Below are positions 53,678 through 64,000 of a DNA stretch of 64,000 nucleotides, in pieces. The notes under the pieces are model-generated. The model searched no databases, was not told where the DNA came from, and was given only the letters and a program-made list of their open reading frames with translations. Numbering within the stretch: position 1 is the stretch's first letter; the number at the start of each line of letters is the position of its first letter. Where the stretch lies: contig CAMRHE010000207.1 in assembly GCA_947044405.1 (NCBI GenBank), positions 124,001-188,000 on the forward strand, in the 5' to 3' direction. The translations under genes were made by a program, and so were the position numbers. This DNA comes from Leptodactylus fallax. Taxonomy: Eukaryota; Chordata; Amphibia; Anura; Leptodactylidae.

Positions 53678-54205
53678 CAGTACTGTGCAAAAAGTCTTAG
53701 GCCAGAGTGGAAAATTATTGCTAAGCAAGAATGTTCTCAAAAAAGAAGTCTTAATAGTTTATTTTTGTCAATTAAATTTAAGTGAATAAATCCCATCAAT
53801 ATTTGGGTTGACCTTTGCCCTTTGGAGGAGGAGTCCTGGAAGGGATGATATGGCCGCCACAAAGCCCTGATCTCAATATCATCCAGTCTGAATGGGATTA
53901 CATGAAGAGACAGAAGGATTGGAGCAAGCCTACATCCACAGAAGATCTGTGCTTAGTTCACCAAGATGGCAGGAATAACTTCCTTCCTGAGCTCTTTCAA
54001 AAACTTTCTGATGGTCTACCATGAACAATTGATGGAAGGCAAAGGGTGGTCACCCCAAATTAGTCTGATTTAGATTTTTCTTTTGTTCATTAACTTTGCA
54101 TGTTGTTAATTGACAAAAATAAACTATTAATACTTCTCTTTTTGAAAGCATTCTTACTCTGCAGCATTTGTTTTCAAATCTATCTAAAACTTTTGTACAG
54201 CACTA
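53678..54205 (+). mobile_element. internally deleted Tc1-type element with transposase tail
   Basis: Left end 'CAGTACTGTGCAAAAAGTC' next to TA (53676-53677) and right end 'AAACTTTTGTACAGCACT' are imperfect inverted repeats. The interior keeps only the end of the transposase. Confidence 0.8.
53815..54024 (+). pseudogene. Tc1-family transposase C-terminal fragment
   Basis: A 69-codon frame with 'WPPQSPDLNIIQSEWDYMKR', which corresponds to the motif carrying the catalytic Glu in Tc1 transposases. Here the Glu position reads Q with an E two residues on. DNA-binding domain and the two Asp residues are absent. Confidence 0.8.
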
Positions 54206-54508
54206 TACATCCCAAGTCTCTTAAGACATACTTGTCATTGAACTATATGACCAGAGTGAGACACAGGCTTTGTGAGTGGTTCTCTATTTGTGCTAATGGA
54301 AGAGGGAGGGTCCTAAATAATTTGGGGCACTGCTCAAAATGGGTGCTGAGAGTTGGATCCCCGCAGATTCAAAATTGCTGTACATTTAGTATATAGGTTA
54401 AGGTACAGATGTAAGAAAGTTAAACTTGCTGCAGCATATCTCATCATAGAACACAACAAAAGCCATTGAAAAGGTTGCATTAAAGTACTGTGTAGTTTAA
54501 TACATTAA

Positions 54509-54965
54509 AGGAGTTGCCCAGGGAAAAATGGACAACCCTTTTAACGTATATTTCAGCCAGAGGCAGTGAAAAAATTAAAAAAATGCACACTCATATGTCC
54601 CCAATGCTCCGGTGTCCTCCCGCGCCTTCCGGTTCTTCTGCTCCGGTGGCGTCTCCGGGGTCTCTTCCGGTGTTCTGCTGAAGCCGCTGATTAGCCTCAG
54701 TGGTCATGTGTCTGCTGAGGCCAATCAGCGGCCTCAGTAGGCCTCAGGAAGAGGACCTGTGATGTCAAAGGTAGTGAAATTTCAGCCAATCAGTGGCTTC
54801 AGCGGAACACCTAAGAGACCCAGGAGATGCCACCAAAGCAGAAGAATCAGGACGCGGTGGAGGACACCGGAGCATCGGGGACAGGTGAGTATGCATTTTT
54901 TTTTTCTCTGGCCCCAGCTGATTTAAACGCCAAAAGGGTTGTCCATTTTTGCCTGGACAACACCT
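54509..54965. mobile_element. TTAA-flanked inverted-repeat element (457 bp)
   Basis: Left 'AGGAGTTGCCCAGGGAAAAA' and right 'TTTTTGCCTGGACAACACCT' are inverted ends flanked by TTAA (54505-54508 and 54966-54969). The GC-rich centre contains nested palindromes ('GCCTCAG' and 'CTGAGGC' blocks). Non-autonomous, piggyBac- or Kolobok-type by target site. A partial sister lies at 44980-45236. Confidence 0.8.
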
Positions 54966-55089
54966 TTAACTGTCAAGTAAAACTTTACAACATCTGCACG
55001 CCTGACAAAAATGTAGCTTTGTCAATTATAGGCTGGCAATACACTACAGTCTTTATAGTACACATGGGTAAGATATAGACCTTTGACTT

Positions 55090-56140
55090 TTCTTAAGAAT
55101 GAAATGTAGTTGCAAATTAAAAAAGAAAAGGAATAGAAAAATACATTAGTTTTAAGAACAATTTAATAATTCATAAGCAATTTACATTTTGTTATAAGAT
55201 TGATTATTATGACATTAGCTCCAGAAGAGTCGTCGCCTAAATGACTGCAGCAATGTGACTAACTTAATTGAATGTGGAAAAATCTGAATTTACAATTTGA
55301 CCAGATGTAGGCTCCAGAATAAAATGAGAAAAAAAAAATGTAAACTTTAAAAAATGTTGATCTGTCGGTTTAGAGAGAGAGAGAAATTTTTAAAACTGGA
55401 CAAAAACAGGATGTGATCCTGAATCCTTATAAGCAGTATAAAAGCTCAGTGGTTTCTGCTCCTATTTATGTACTGTATTTTAGCCTTCTCCTCCCTCATT
55501 TCAGTCTGGCAACCAGTCCGAATGATGTCTCTCCATGTGAAGAGGCAAATCTAATCTGATATATGCCTGTAGTTGCAGATCACGTATGGTCCTGCTAATG
55601 GTTACAGAGATAAGAACAGGCACATTCTTAAGGTTTAAGTACCAGTTCACATTGTGTGTCAATGTAAAACACTGTATATAGAAATGAACAAACATTTACT
55701 GCTCATTATTATTGACATGTTTGGTGTTATAATTTCCACTACGTTAGATGAGGAACAGCGCCCAATAGACATGATGAAAAAGAGGAAAAGTAAAAACAAA
55801 AGTGCGACATTGGACTCCCCAATTCTTTGTTAGACTGCTGTATGGACCCTGGACCCCGAAGCAAGCAATAAAACTCAGTTCATCAATTTGTTCATATGAA
55901 TTGCAGGCTGTTTAGTCTTTCTCTTTAGAGATGGGAATTACATTTCTAGATTTTAGAACAGATTCCTTGGAGGAAGCATGGATAGGTTGTAAAGGGATAG
56001 GAGAGACAGTGGGGGACATGAGGCACTGTGTTAGTCTGTGGGGCACATTTAAGACAGGGAGGACTGTGGCATTTTGTGCCTGATCTCAATAAAAGATCAG
56101 GCATAAAATGCACTTGTACTGGGGGCCCCGTTGGGCATAC
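55090..56140. other. no gene seen
   Basis: No supported coding region or repeat boundary. Confidence 0.45.
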
Positions 56141-56420
56141 CTCCCAACCGTCCGGGATTCCAGGTCCTGTCCCAGTCGGCGGGAGGTTTGTCCCGGTATC
56201 AACTCATCTGCGTCCTCTCTGGACGCAGATGAGTTAAATACAGTGATGAAGCAGGAGCCGTCCACAGAGAGCCCCTGCCACACCATTGTGAGTGAAGCAC
56301 ATCCTTGTGTGCTTGTCCCTGGAGCTGCGGGTGCAATGAGATGACGTCACTCACATCGTGCCTGTAGCTCCCTGAACAGTCTGGGAGAAGAGACCTCACA
56401 GAGTGGCAGCGGAGCGAGGA
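56141..56420. repeat. dispersed repeat start, CATACCTCCCAACCGTCC type
   Basis: 'CATACCTCCCAACCGTCCGG' with 'GTCCCAGTCGGCGGGAGG' is a phrase I recognise from interspersed repeats in amphibian sequence. It includes a palindrome 'AACTCATCTGCGTCC' and 'GGACGCAGATGAGTT'. It leads into the minisatellite at 56430, which may be part of the same element. Class unknown. Confidence 0.4.
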
Positions 56421-56429
56421 GGGGGGCAT

Positions 56430-57040
56430 TAAATTGAGGGCAGATAAACGGGGACATTAAACTGGGGGCAGATGGAGGAGGGCATTAAACTGGGGGAATA
56501 TGGAGGGGGGACATTAAACTAGGGGAGCAAATGAAGGGGGGACATTAAACTGGGGGGACATGAAGGGGGATATTAAACTGAGGGCAGATGAAGGGAGACA
56601 TTAAACTAGGGGGCAGATGGAGAGTGACATTAAACTGGGGGCAGCTGAAGGGGGGGACATTAAACTGGGGGGAGATGAAGAGGAACATTAAACTAGGGGG
56701 GCAGATGGAGGGTGACATTAAACTGGGGCAGATGAAGGGGGGACATTAAACTGGGGGGGAATTGAAGAGGAACATTAAACTAGGGGGGAAGATGGAGGGG
56801 GACATTAAACTGGGGGAAAGTTGTAAGGGGGCATTAAACTGGGGGGCAACTGGAGGAGGACATTAAACCATGGGGGTAGCTGGAGGGGGACATGCCTGCC
56901 TCTACTTGCCCCCAGTTTAATGTCCCCCTCCAGCTACCCCCATGGTTTAATGTCCCCCTCTAGTTGTCCCAGGTTTATGTCACCCTCCAGCAGCCCCCCA
57001 GTTTAATGTCCCCCTCTAGTTTCCCCGAGTTTAAACTGGC
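56430..57040. repeat. minisatellite ACATTAAACTGGGGG, with inverted terminal units
   Basis: About 17 units of roughly 25-30 bp on 'GGGGACATTAAACTGGGGG' plus 'CAGATGRAG' run to about 56892. From about 56900 to 57035 the units appear in reverse complement ('CCCAGTTTAATGTCCCCCTC'). A long perfect inverted repeat ('CCATGGGGGTAGCTGGAGGG') sits at the switch around 56868-56945. Confidence 0.85.
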
Positions 57041-57679
57041 GCACCAGGAGAGGGGACTTCATACTGTGGGGCAATTGGAGGGGAACATTATAATGTGGGG
57101 GCATATAATGTTAGGGTGACTGTAAGAGGATTATACTGTGTGGGGGCACATAGAAAAATGGATGAGAATGAGTGGAGTCAACATAGAAGTGGGTGGAGCT
57201 AAATTTGATGCGATGTGCATAGCCTAATCACAGGGGTATTTTATGTAATACCTACCCCTCTGAACATAACATAACCAGGAAGTTATTGGCGCTGTGACCC
57301 AGACATTTACCATCATCTAGGTTGCAGCTCTTACACTTACACAACACATACACAGTCATCAATAAAGTTTACACTTGACCGTGTCCCTGTCCTGTACATA
57401 CCTGATCTTTATAGAGTAAAATACGCCGACCGCCTCTCTAGTGGTATCTGTTACACGCTAAAATAATAGCAATAGAGATTATTACTAGAGATGAAGGTAT
57501 AAAACATTTCTGACAGGTGGAAAAGTGCCATCAGTCAGATAATACTTTGTCACCCATTGAATGTCACCATATAAAATCCCAGTTTTTGGCAGCTTTCAGA
57601 TGGGTATAATAGCAGGTGGTGATGAAGGGGGGCCCACTTATGAAACCTCTGCACTGGGCCCACCAATGTGTTAAAACGG

Positions 57680-57916
57680 CTCTGTCCGTGTGGTTTCCGC
57701 TCGGTTTCCACACAAAGCAAGCGAAGAGGAAAGTGCTGCATGCACTACTTTCCTCTCCGCTTGCTTCGTGCGGAAACCAAACGTACCCCATTATAGTCTA
57801 TGGGGTCCGTGGGTTTCCCAGGTAAACCGCTTTTTGATGCGTATAGGTTTCCGTTTGGGGGATCCCCAAGCGGACTCCCCGAACGGAAACCCCAACGCAG
57901 ATGTGAACGGGGCCTC
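57680..57916. mobile_element. inverted-repeat element fragment, GAAACCCC/TTCACA family
   Basis: Contains palindromic 'AAGCAAGCGAAGAGGAAAGT' and 'ACTTTCCTCTCCGCTTGCTT', the phrase 'CCCCATTATAGTCTATGGGG' and the end 'CCAACGCAGATGTGAACGGG', which resembles the ends at 12177, 39252 and 61386. Left end not identified. Confidence 0.5.
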
Positions 57917-57929
57917 ATTCAGTTAACTG

Positions 57930-58570
57930 CCCAGGAGACAGGTTAATAGTAGTATATTGAAATGTGTAAACACACACAATGAAGTAAAGGTCTGTTTCCA
58001 TCACTAGTCCTATTTAATTTTCCCATGGATGTGCACTATGTGCCAACCACACACATGTATGTAACCCAGTAGCTTACTAAATGTTGGAAGTCACATGACC
58101 GACACCACATTAAGTCCTATTCTATAAGTCCATAAATGTATTACACAGGACTGTGTTATACCATTCTACTGTATAGAAAGGGGTTTACACTAATAAATAA
58201 TAAATGTATGTGAGCACAATTTTAAATGAATGAATATTAGAAAATTGTATGATATCCCATTCTACAGACAAATAAATAAAAAAAACTAGAAGCTAGAATA
58301 CCCCTTTAACAGTTTGCTACAGTATATTTGACACTAGGGCATTTGAGAGAGGAACATGCAAAAATTTTTGAATGTTTTCCTGTTGCTTTATAGAATGTAC
58401 ATCTTCCTGATGTCCAAGTAAATCTCACACTCCACAAAAAAGCAGATAAAATACTAAGAAGCTTTAAGGTTCCCCCATAACCACAAACAAAAAATTGTCA
58501 GAACCCACTAGTTATCGAGAGACTGGTCAGCTATCTTATGTGTATAGGAGACTCCCAACTCGGCCCTAAA
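57930..58570. other. no gene seen
   Basis: AT-rich unique-looking sequence. Confidence 0.45.
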
Positions 58571-58579
58571 AGATCTAAG

Positions 58580-58780
58580 GTGATATTCATACTACCATTT
58601 TGAATGTCCATTGCTGTCATCCATCATAGGATGAGGACAACGGACTTTCCCAGCAATAGAGTGACAGACACAGATGGAGTCCCCTCTGTCTGAGTTTGTT
58701 CCCATTGACTCTAATGTAAACAACATGACAGACGCTTTCTTCTATTACGTTTGTTTACTTTAGTAACAATAGAAAAAAAA
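58580..58780. repeat. diverged relative of the 2439-3172 element
   Basis: 'CATACTACCATTTTGAATGT', 'CCATTGCTGTCATCC' and 'CCCATTGACTCTAATGTAAA' follow the order of the left half of the element at 2439-3172. Only one end is recognisable. A (TATG)n run follows at 58786-58803. Confidence 0.6.
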
Positions 58781-58804
58781 ACCTCCCTATGTATGTATGT
58801 ATGT

Positions 58805-59690
58805 AACGCAACATATGGGAGGAATAGCTGTTAGCCGACAGCTATTGAAGGTTCATGGGCAGCTTTAGATGGGATAGATTATATTAACACAATCTAAAGT
58901 TGCTATTACTTTGCATTCATATTTAGCTAAATTTGTATGAATAATTTCTATTCTTCAAATGTAATTAAAATATAATTTGATTCTATTTTCAATGCACAGG
59001 CTTGGATGAACGCGATGCATTTCTAATGTCATATGACACAGATATCATCTGTCTGCATTTCATTAATGACAGATAAGAATAAACCTCTGAGACAGCTCAT
59101 CAGCTCTTCAGATTGTCAGACAACAACATCCTAAAGTGTTCTCACAAGAGTCTCATCGTCAACAAGATTTTTAACTCTAAAAGTTTTAAAAACAACCTTT
59201 AACATTAATTGTAATTTCTTGATTTTGTATTATTATTTAGTATTGTATATTCTATTGAATATATGATTATAGCATCAGCCATTGGATAGCTCCTGGATCA
59301 CTATTTCAGAAAGTAACCTACAGTGGTTGTGCCACCAAAGCACAGGATAGGACATTACCTGCTGATCGATGGAAGTCCAACCACTTTGACTTGTAGTGAT
59401 CCTGAGAATGGATCCTATCTCCACCGTGTGAATGGAGCAAGTCACTGCTGGCAATCTCATAGAAAATGAATGGGGGCATACATAATATACATGTTTGCAC
59501 AATGAAGAGGTAATCAGGATCGGTGGGGGTTCCAGTAACTGGACCCAACCAATCAGCAAGTTATGACATCCAATGAATAAATTATAACTTATTAGCACAA
59601 CCCTTTGAATGACTTCCATGGAAAAGTGCTCTGTGACATGTACAGAGGTCACTATGCAGAAACGGGAGAGGAAATAGAAGTAGCTGAACT
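58805..59690. other. no gene seen
   Basis: Overlapping short minus-strand frames at 59275-59652 have no recognisable motif. Confidence 0.45.
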
Positions 59691-59698
59691 GCCACCAT

Positions 59699-60107
59699 CA
59701 GGGCCGCTTTAACCATAGGTGCAACGGTGCAGCCGCAACGGGCCCTATGGTTGCGGGGGCCCCCTCAGCTGCCTTGGATCGAGTGGGACACTTCCACATT
59801 TCGGGTGCTGTCCTGCTGTTCCGGGTAGCAGGCAGTGATTTCAACTCTATCTGTGTCCTTAGGATACAGATAGATGTTGACTACAATAGTGGAGCACGGA
59901 GCTATCAGGCAGGGAAGCGCAATGAGCACAGAGCTGCAGACATTACAGTCAGAGCCTACAGGTCCAGAGGAACACGATTTGGTGAGTATTATTATTATTT
60001 TTTTTTATGTAATATTGGTGGTTGAGGGAGGCAGGCGAAATTAAGTTATGGGGGGCACTGGGGGGCCCACTTTCAAAAAATTTGCACAGGGCCCCCCAAT
60101 GCACCTT
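59699..60107. mobile_element. small hAT-like element (409 bp)
   Basis: Starts 'CAGGGCCGCTTTAACC' and is flanked by a perfect 8-bp direct repeat 'GCCACCAT' (59691-59698 and 60108-60115). The right part carries 'TTTGCACAGGGCCCCCCAAT', related to hAT-like ends elsewhere in the window. The right tip 'AAGGTGCA' (complement) aligns with bases about 17 in from the left tip, so the outermost right end may be missing or diverged. No transposase. Confidence 0.7.
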
Positions 60108-60119
60108 GCCACCATTGTT

Positions 60120-61380
60120 AGTAGAATTCATTTATCAGTAGTGTGACCTACTGTATTATCTGACTCCAGTTTTATAATAGAGGTGTTACCTATCATTGTA
60201 ATCCTGTGACTCAGCACAAAACAGGAAATGCCCTCATTTGGATCGTGACGTGATGAAACTGCAATATTTCAGAATCTGTATTAATTGAATTCCTAAAAAA
60301 ATTTTAAAAAAATCTTTCAAGTAAAAACTTTGGTTAAACAATAGATCATTTGATCATTAGATCTGATTCCCAAATAAAGTGACAAATAAATAAGTTTTAC
60401 TGCTCCAGCTCTTTGTGACATCACTGATTCTGCACTACTTCGGTAGCAGGTCCATAGAGTAAAGTGGAGTCGGTCATGTGTCTGAGAGTTGGAGCATCAG
60501 CAGGGGAGGCAAAGGAATGAGATTTATGGCGTCTCCGAATGTGCCCTGCAAAGGTAATAAATGAGGCTCCAGTAGACTGGGGTGCATAATAGTAATAAAC
60601 CTTATCCAGTGAAGAGAATGCAGTGTTAAGCTTTATTTTTCTACGGATAACTCCTTTTAACTTTTTTGCCTGTGACTACAAAATAAACTTTCCTTGCAAC
60701 TATTTCAATTTACTGTGATCTAAGTTTAGCAAGAAGTGGCACTCAAGAAAAATGTGAACTCCCTGTCGCATTTCCTTTTATTATGTGAAAAAATTAGGAC
60801 CCCTGGGAGCTCTGTACATTCCCAGTTAGCTTGCTGTGGAAGCTTGTGTAATGCGGTGTACAGTAGTATGGTGACAGATACAGAATGATGCGGTAATGTG
60901 CTTCTTCCTTTTTATATTGTAAATGCAATTCAGTACTTTTGTATTTTTCATTAGATATCTACAATGCCAACTATAGTCAACTATAACAACATACATTGGT
61001 TAACTAAGTCTAGATACACTTATTGCATCTTAATGTATATTCCACTAGCCAAATTTAAAGACAGGCAACATTAGCAAAGGGTTATTGGGGAGATGTCCCT
61101 GGGCGCACTAAAACACTTAGAAGCTATAGGAAATATTGAATTGGGCTCTTACTGTCATTGGCATCATTCAGTCACATATGGCCTTCCATCAGTCCAATAG
61201 ACTTTGGATGGAGCAGCAGTGCACATGCAAAGCCCCATCTCTTGTGATCAGTGGTGGTCCCAGCAATGGAGACTCTTATCACTTAAGTTATTATTCTGGG
61301 GAAGCTACTTTAAGCACAACTGCTACAGTTGTAGCAACTTCTACAGGATCTCTACACCCCTATAGCTATGTCTCTGTCAA
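60120..61380. other. no gene seen
   Basis: No supported coding region. A short AT-rich stretch with poly-A runs near 60290-60320. Confidence 0.45.
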
Positions 61381-61385
61381 TCTTA

Positions 61386-61606
61386 CGCTAGTTTCACACC
61401 TGCGTTGGGGTTTCTGTTCTTTGGGTCTGCTTGGGGACCTGAAAAAAGGAAACCCAATCCATTTAAAAAGCGAAGAACCTTGTAAGCCCACGGACCCCAT
61501 GGACTATAATGGGGTCTGCCGGGTTTCTGCCAGTTTTACGCCCGGAAAATGCATTTTTCAAGCGGAATCCCCGAACGGTGATTTAGTGCAGGTATGAACC
61601 CAGCTC
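61386..61606. mobile_element. TTA-adjacent inverted-repeat element
   Basis: Left end 'CGCTAGTTTCACACCTGCG' follows TTA (61383-61385). Right end 'GTGCAGGTATGAACCCAGC' is its imperfect complement. The interior has 'CCCATGGACTATAATGGGG'. Same end type as 12177-12237 and 39252-39664. Confidence 0.6.
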
Positions 61607-61654
61607 TACCTACTGGACCCTCATGCAATAGCACAGGTTTTACACAAAGTGGCT

Positions 61655-62833
61655 CAAATTTACTAACTGGGCTGCACCAAGAAATTGACCAAAAATGTGC
61701 ACAATGGTTATTGAGGGACAAGCTGGGCCTTGCTGGAGTGGACCACCACCTCTCCAACTGGATCCTAGACTACCTCACAAATCGAAATCTATACGTGAGA
61801 GCCCGAGACTGTGTGTCAGGTACCGTGATCTGTAATACGGGGGCACCTCAGGGTACGGTTCTCGCCCCTTTCTTCTTCACACTGTACACTGCAGATTTTA
61901 GGTGCAACTCATCCAGCTGCTACCTACAGAAGTATTCTGACGACTCTGCAATAGTGGGTCTCATCACAGATGATGATGACAGGGAGTACAGAGAACTGAA
62001 CCAGGATTTTGTGGACTGGTGCCACCGGAACCACCTGAAGATTAACGCGGGGAAGACCAAGGAGATGGTGGTGGACTTCCGCAAAGGCAGATGCCCTCCA
62101 AAACCAGTGGATACCCTGGGGACGGGCATCGAGATTGTGAACACCTATAAGTACCTGGGTTTGCTCCTTAATAATAAGCTGGACTGGGCAGATCATATGG
62201 AGGCCCTGTACAGGAAGGGCCACAGCAGGCTCTACCTGCTTAGGAAACTGAGAGCCTTTGGAATCCGGGGGGCACTTCTTAGAACTTTCTTCAACTCGGT
62301 AGTGGCATCAGCCATCTTCTTTGGAGTGGCCTGCTGGGGGAGCAGTATATCAACCAGGGACAGAAATAAACTTGACAAGCTGATTAGAAGGGCCAGCTCT
62401 GTCCTGGGGAGCCCACTGGACCCAGTGCAGGTGGTGGGTGACAGAAGGATACTGTCCGTGGTGAGCTCCATGCAGAAGAAGAAGTCCCATCCCATGCATG
62501 AGACTGTGATCGCGCTGAGCAGTACTGTCAGTGACCGACTGCTCCACCCTAGGTGTGAGAAGGAGCGCTATCGGAAGTCTTTCCTCCCCACCGCGGTTAG
62601 GCTGTACAACCAACACCGACCTAAGCGGAGATCATTACACACAGAGAACTGAAATATCTCTCTGCCTGTTAAATCCCCCCCCCCCCCTCTGCTACGTCCT
62701 ATCTGTCTGTCTGCTATTAATGTAATGCCTCTCACCTTGGAACATTCCTGTACATGTTGTATTTGTATTTTTATCTGCTTATCTTTGCTGCTGTAACACA
62801 CTGAATTTCCCCATTGTGGGACTATTAAAGGAC

Positions 62834-62865
<32 letters not shown>
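61655..62865 (+). mobile_element. 5'-truncated L2/CR1-type LINE with (ATT)n tail
   Basis: Carries the end of a reverse transcriptase ORF, a 3' UTR of about 180 bp ending 'GAATTTCCCCATTGTGGGAC' plus TATTAAAGGACT, and an (ATT)n microsatellite (62832-62865). Microsatellite tails in place of poly-A are usual for L2-type LINEs. The 5' junction lies near 61650, just after the inverted-repeat element. Confidence 0.85.
61660..62652 (+). pseudogene. L2/CR1-type reverse transcriptase, C-terminal part, open frame
   Basis: The open frame (352 codons, first Met at 61594 lying upstream of the LINE junction) includes the palm: 'GAPQGTVLAPFFFTLYTADF' (about residues 88-107), then the catalytic motif 'YSDDSAIVG' (about 129-137) where most LINEs have FADD, then 'HLKINAGKTKEMVVDFR', 'YKYLGLLLNNKLDW', and the C-terminal 'RSFLPTAVRLYN'-type block ('KSFLPTAVRLYNQH'). 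The endonuclease and the N-terminal fingers are missing. The frame is free of stops, so the insertion is fairly young but cannot be functional. Confidence 0.88.
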
Positions 62866-62869
62866 TATC

Positions 62870-63550
62870 TAAGCTCCTGTGCCCTGTTCACCACTTTTAA
62901 GACAATGGGTAGAGCAGGGCAGGAAGATTGGGCACAGATTATGCCACATTTACCATAACTCATGCTAGAAAACTAGCGTGAGTTATACCAGAAATCTATG
63001 TCAGCTCCTGTCTGGAGTAGATTCGAGTTCAGGTGTACCTAGATGTGCAAGAGTTAAGAAGCAATAGCCTCTAGGTAATTGTGGCATGTCTAACACCTGT
63101 GGGGCATGAAGGAGGAGATGTCAGTTTTAATGAATTCCCCCTAGTATGTCTGCCCTTGGTTTGATTTGCTTCCCCACAACTTTGGGTGGCATTGATATCC
63201 TTGTCGTCTCCCCTTTAAGTTTGGAAACATTTGGGCAGCATAGTTTGGCAGCCTCAGCACATAAGTTGCTGTATACTAAATGTTCTTTTGCCTGTTTTAT
63301 TTATTCCCTGCATTAATTTTGGTGCTTGAGCTTTGGTATTTCATTATCCCTACAACATAATGGAGAAACAGGTGTTGGGTAATGGAGATGATGGATGCTG
63401 GGTAGAAGTTGTACTAATTTAATGTGCATTCACACACAGTCACAGAGATTTATTAGAAATAATACTTTCATTTTCCAATTATAAGTAGTAAATAACAGCT
63501 GAAATCTGCACAAATGCTTTGCTTGTATTCTTTTGGATATAATGTGATTT
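62870..63550. other. no gene seen
   Basis: No supported feature. Confidence 0.45.
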
Positions 63551-63554
63551 TGGA

Positions 63555-63763
63555 GGTCACGTAGGTTGCATAACTGAAAAATCCACTTTTTTATTTCCCT
63601 GGCACCCTGATCACAAGTGACCAGAGGAACCTTCATGTCTAGTGCCCTGGACTCTCTGCTCCCAGCCCTACTTCTGTGCTCTAGTGTAGACCAATGGGCA
63701 CTTGTGATTGTGGTGCTGGAGACATTAAAATGTGGATTTCCCAGTTATGCAACCTGCATGACC
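63555..63763. mobile_element. inverted-repeat element, GGTCACGTAGGTTGCATAAC ends
   Basis: 'AGGTTGCATAACTG' at 63563-63576 and 'CAGTTATGCAACCT' at 63742-63755 are perfect complements, and the similarity extends inward for about 65 bp ('AAATCCAC', 'TCACAAGTG'). No coding frame beyond a mirror-type short frame. Target duplication not resolved. Confidence 0.65.
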
Positions 63764-64000
63764 ATCGCCCTAGGTTTATTACATAGCTTTTTCCATCCTG
63801 TATTTAGTGTTATTACTGGTTTTGAGGAGCCAAAACTGCTGACTGACTCCATTTAAGAAAATTATTCAACAATTTCCTATGAATATCACATTCCCGACTA
63901 CTTTATATTTAGCTATTTCTATTACATCTAGAGATGCAATATCACATAAAACTGAAATTCTCAACCTTCAGATGACACCGGAAGCATTTTTCCGGGTCGT

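Noticed and set aside
59275..59652. 125-codon minus-strand frame with several Cys and His
   Set aside because: No recognisable spacing pattern of a zinc finger and no relation to known families; treated as chance.
1..64000. Possible CRISPR array, operon or bacterial genes
   Set aside because: The tandem repeats lack regular unique spacers, and the content is eukaryotic mobile DNA throughout.

Overview
This window looks like vertebrate, most likely anuran amphibian, intergenic or intronic DNA. I found no host exon, no intact tRNA or rRNA gene and no prokaryotic operon structure. What can be read is mobile DNA of classes typical of frog genomes: Tc1/mariner, hAT-like and short inverted-repeat elements, a tRNA-headed SINE, L1/Tx1-like and L2/CR1-like LINE remnants, Penelope-like elements (PLEs) and an endogenous retrovirus. 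The organism call is an inference from this mixture, not from a host gene.

Layout. 1-4.5 kb: a weak LINE remnant, then an inverted-repeat element (2439-3172) with a Tc1-type element nested inside. 4572-7316: a hAT-like element with a perfect 8-bp target duplication, filled by two minisatellites, one of which changes orientation twice. 9-11.3 kb: two SINE copies and a second minisatellite sharing the first array's core motif. 12-17 kb: short TTA- and TTAA-flanked elements and a broken Tc1 element (15386-16957). 18001-26232: a provirus on the minus strand with two 458-bp LTRs, a 4-bp target duplication, a tRNA-Lys-type primer site, an intact gag, a pol with one frameshift and a damaged env. 27833-33216: an apparently intact Penelope-like element on the minus strand. 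36.4-39.9 kb: an older PLE remnant carrying nested Tc1 and foldback insertions, followed by a small palindromic insertion. 41-48 kb: foldback element, SINEs, a mariner whose catalytic core is deleted, and a LINE fragment. 48.5-50.4 kb: PLE and L1/Tx1 remnants. 51.9-55 kb: deleted Tc1 elements and a TTAA element. 56.4-57.0 kb: a minisatellite with an inverted end. 59.7-60.1 kb: a small hAT-like element. 61.6-62.9 kb: the 3' end of an L2-type LINE with an (ATT)n tail.

The most interesting system is the PLE at 27833-33216. Two open frames meet in an ATGA stop/start overlap: ORF1 is basic with a probable coiled coil, and ORF2 is a 789-residue reverse transcriptase fused to a GIY-YIG endonuclease. 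Its terminal repeat carries a hammerhead-ribozyme-like core at about 28443-28505 on the sense strand. An inverted 563-bp copy of the terminal repeat at the other end starts at the nucleotide where that ribozyme would cleave. A second palindromic insertion at 36365-36594 carries the same kind of core and the same asymmetric foldback architecture. Together they suggest that ribozyme-processed RNA ends are used in PLE integration.

The provirus is a second point of interest. Its Gag-Pol is gammaretrovirus-like and in frame across a UGA codon, its transmembrane subunit is alpharetrovirus-like, and Gag carries a RanBP2-type-like zinc finger in addition to the usual CCHC knuckle.
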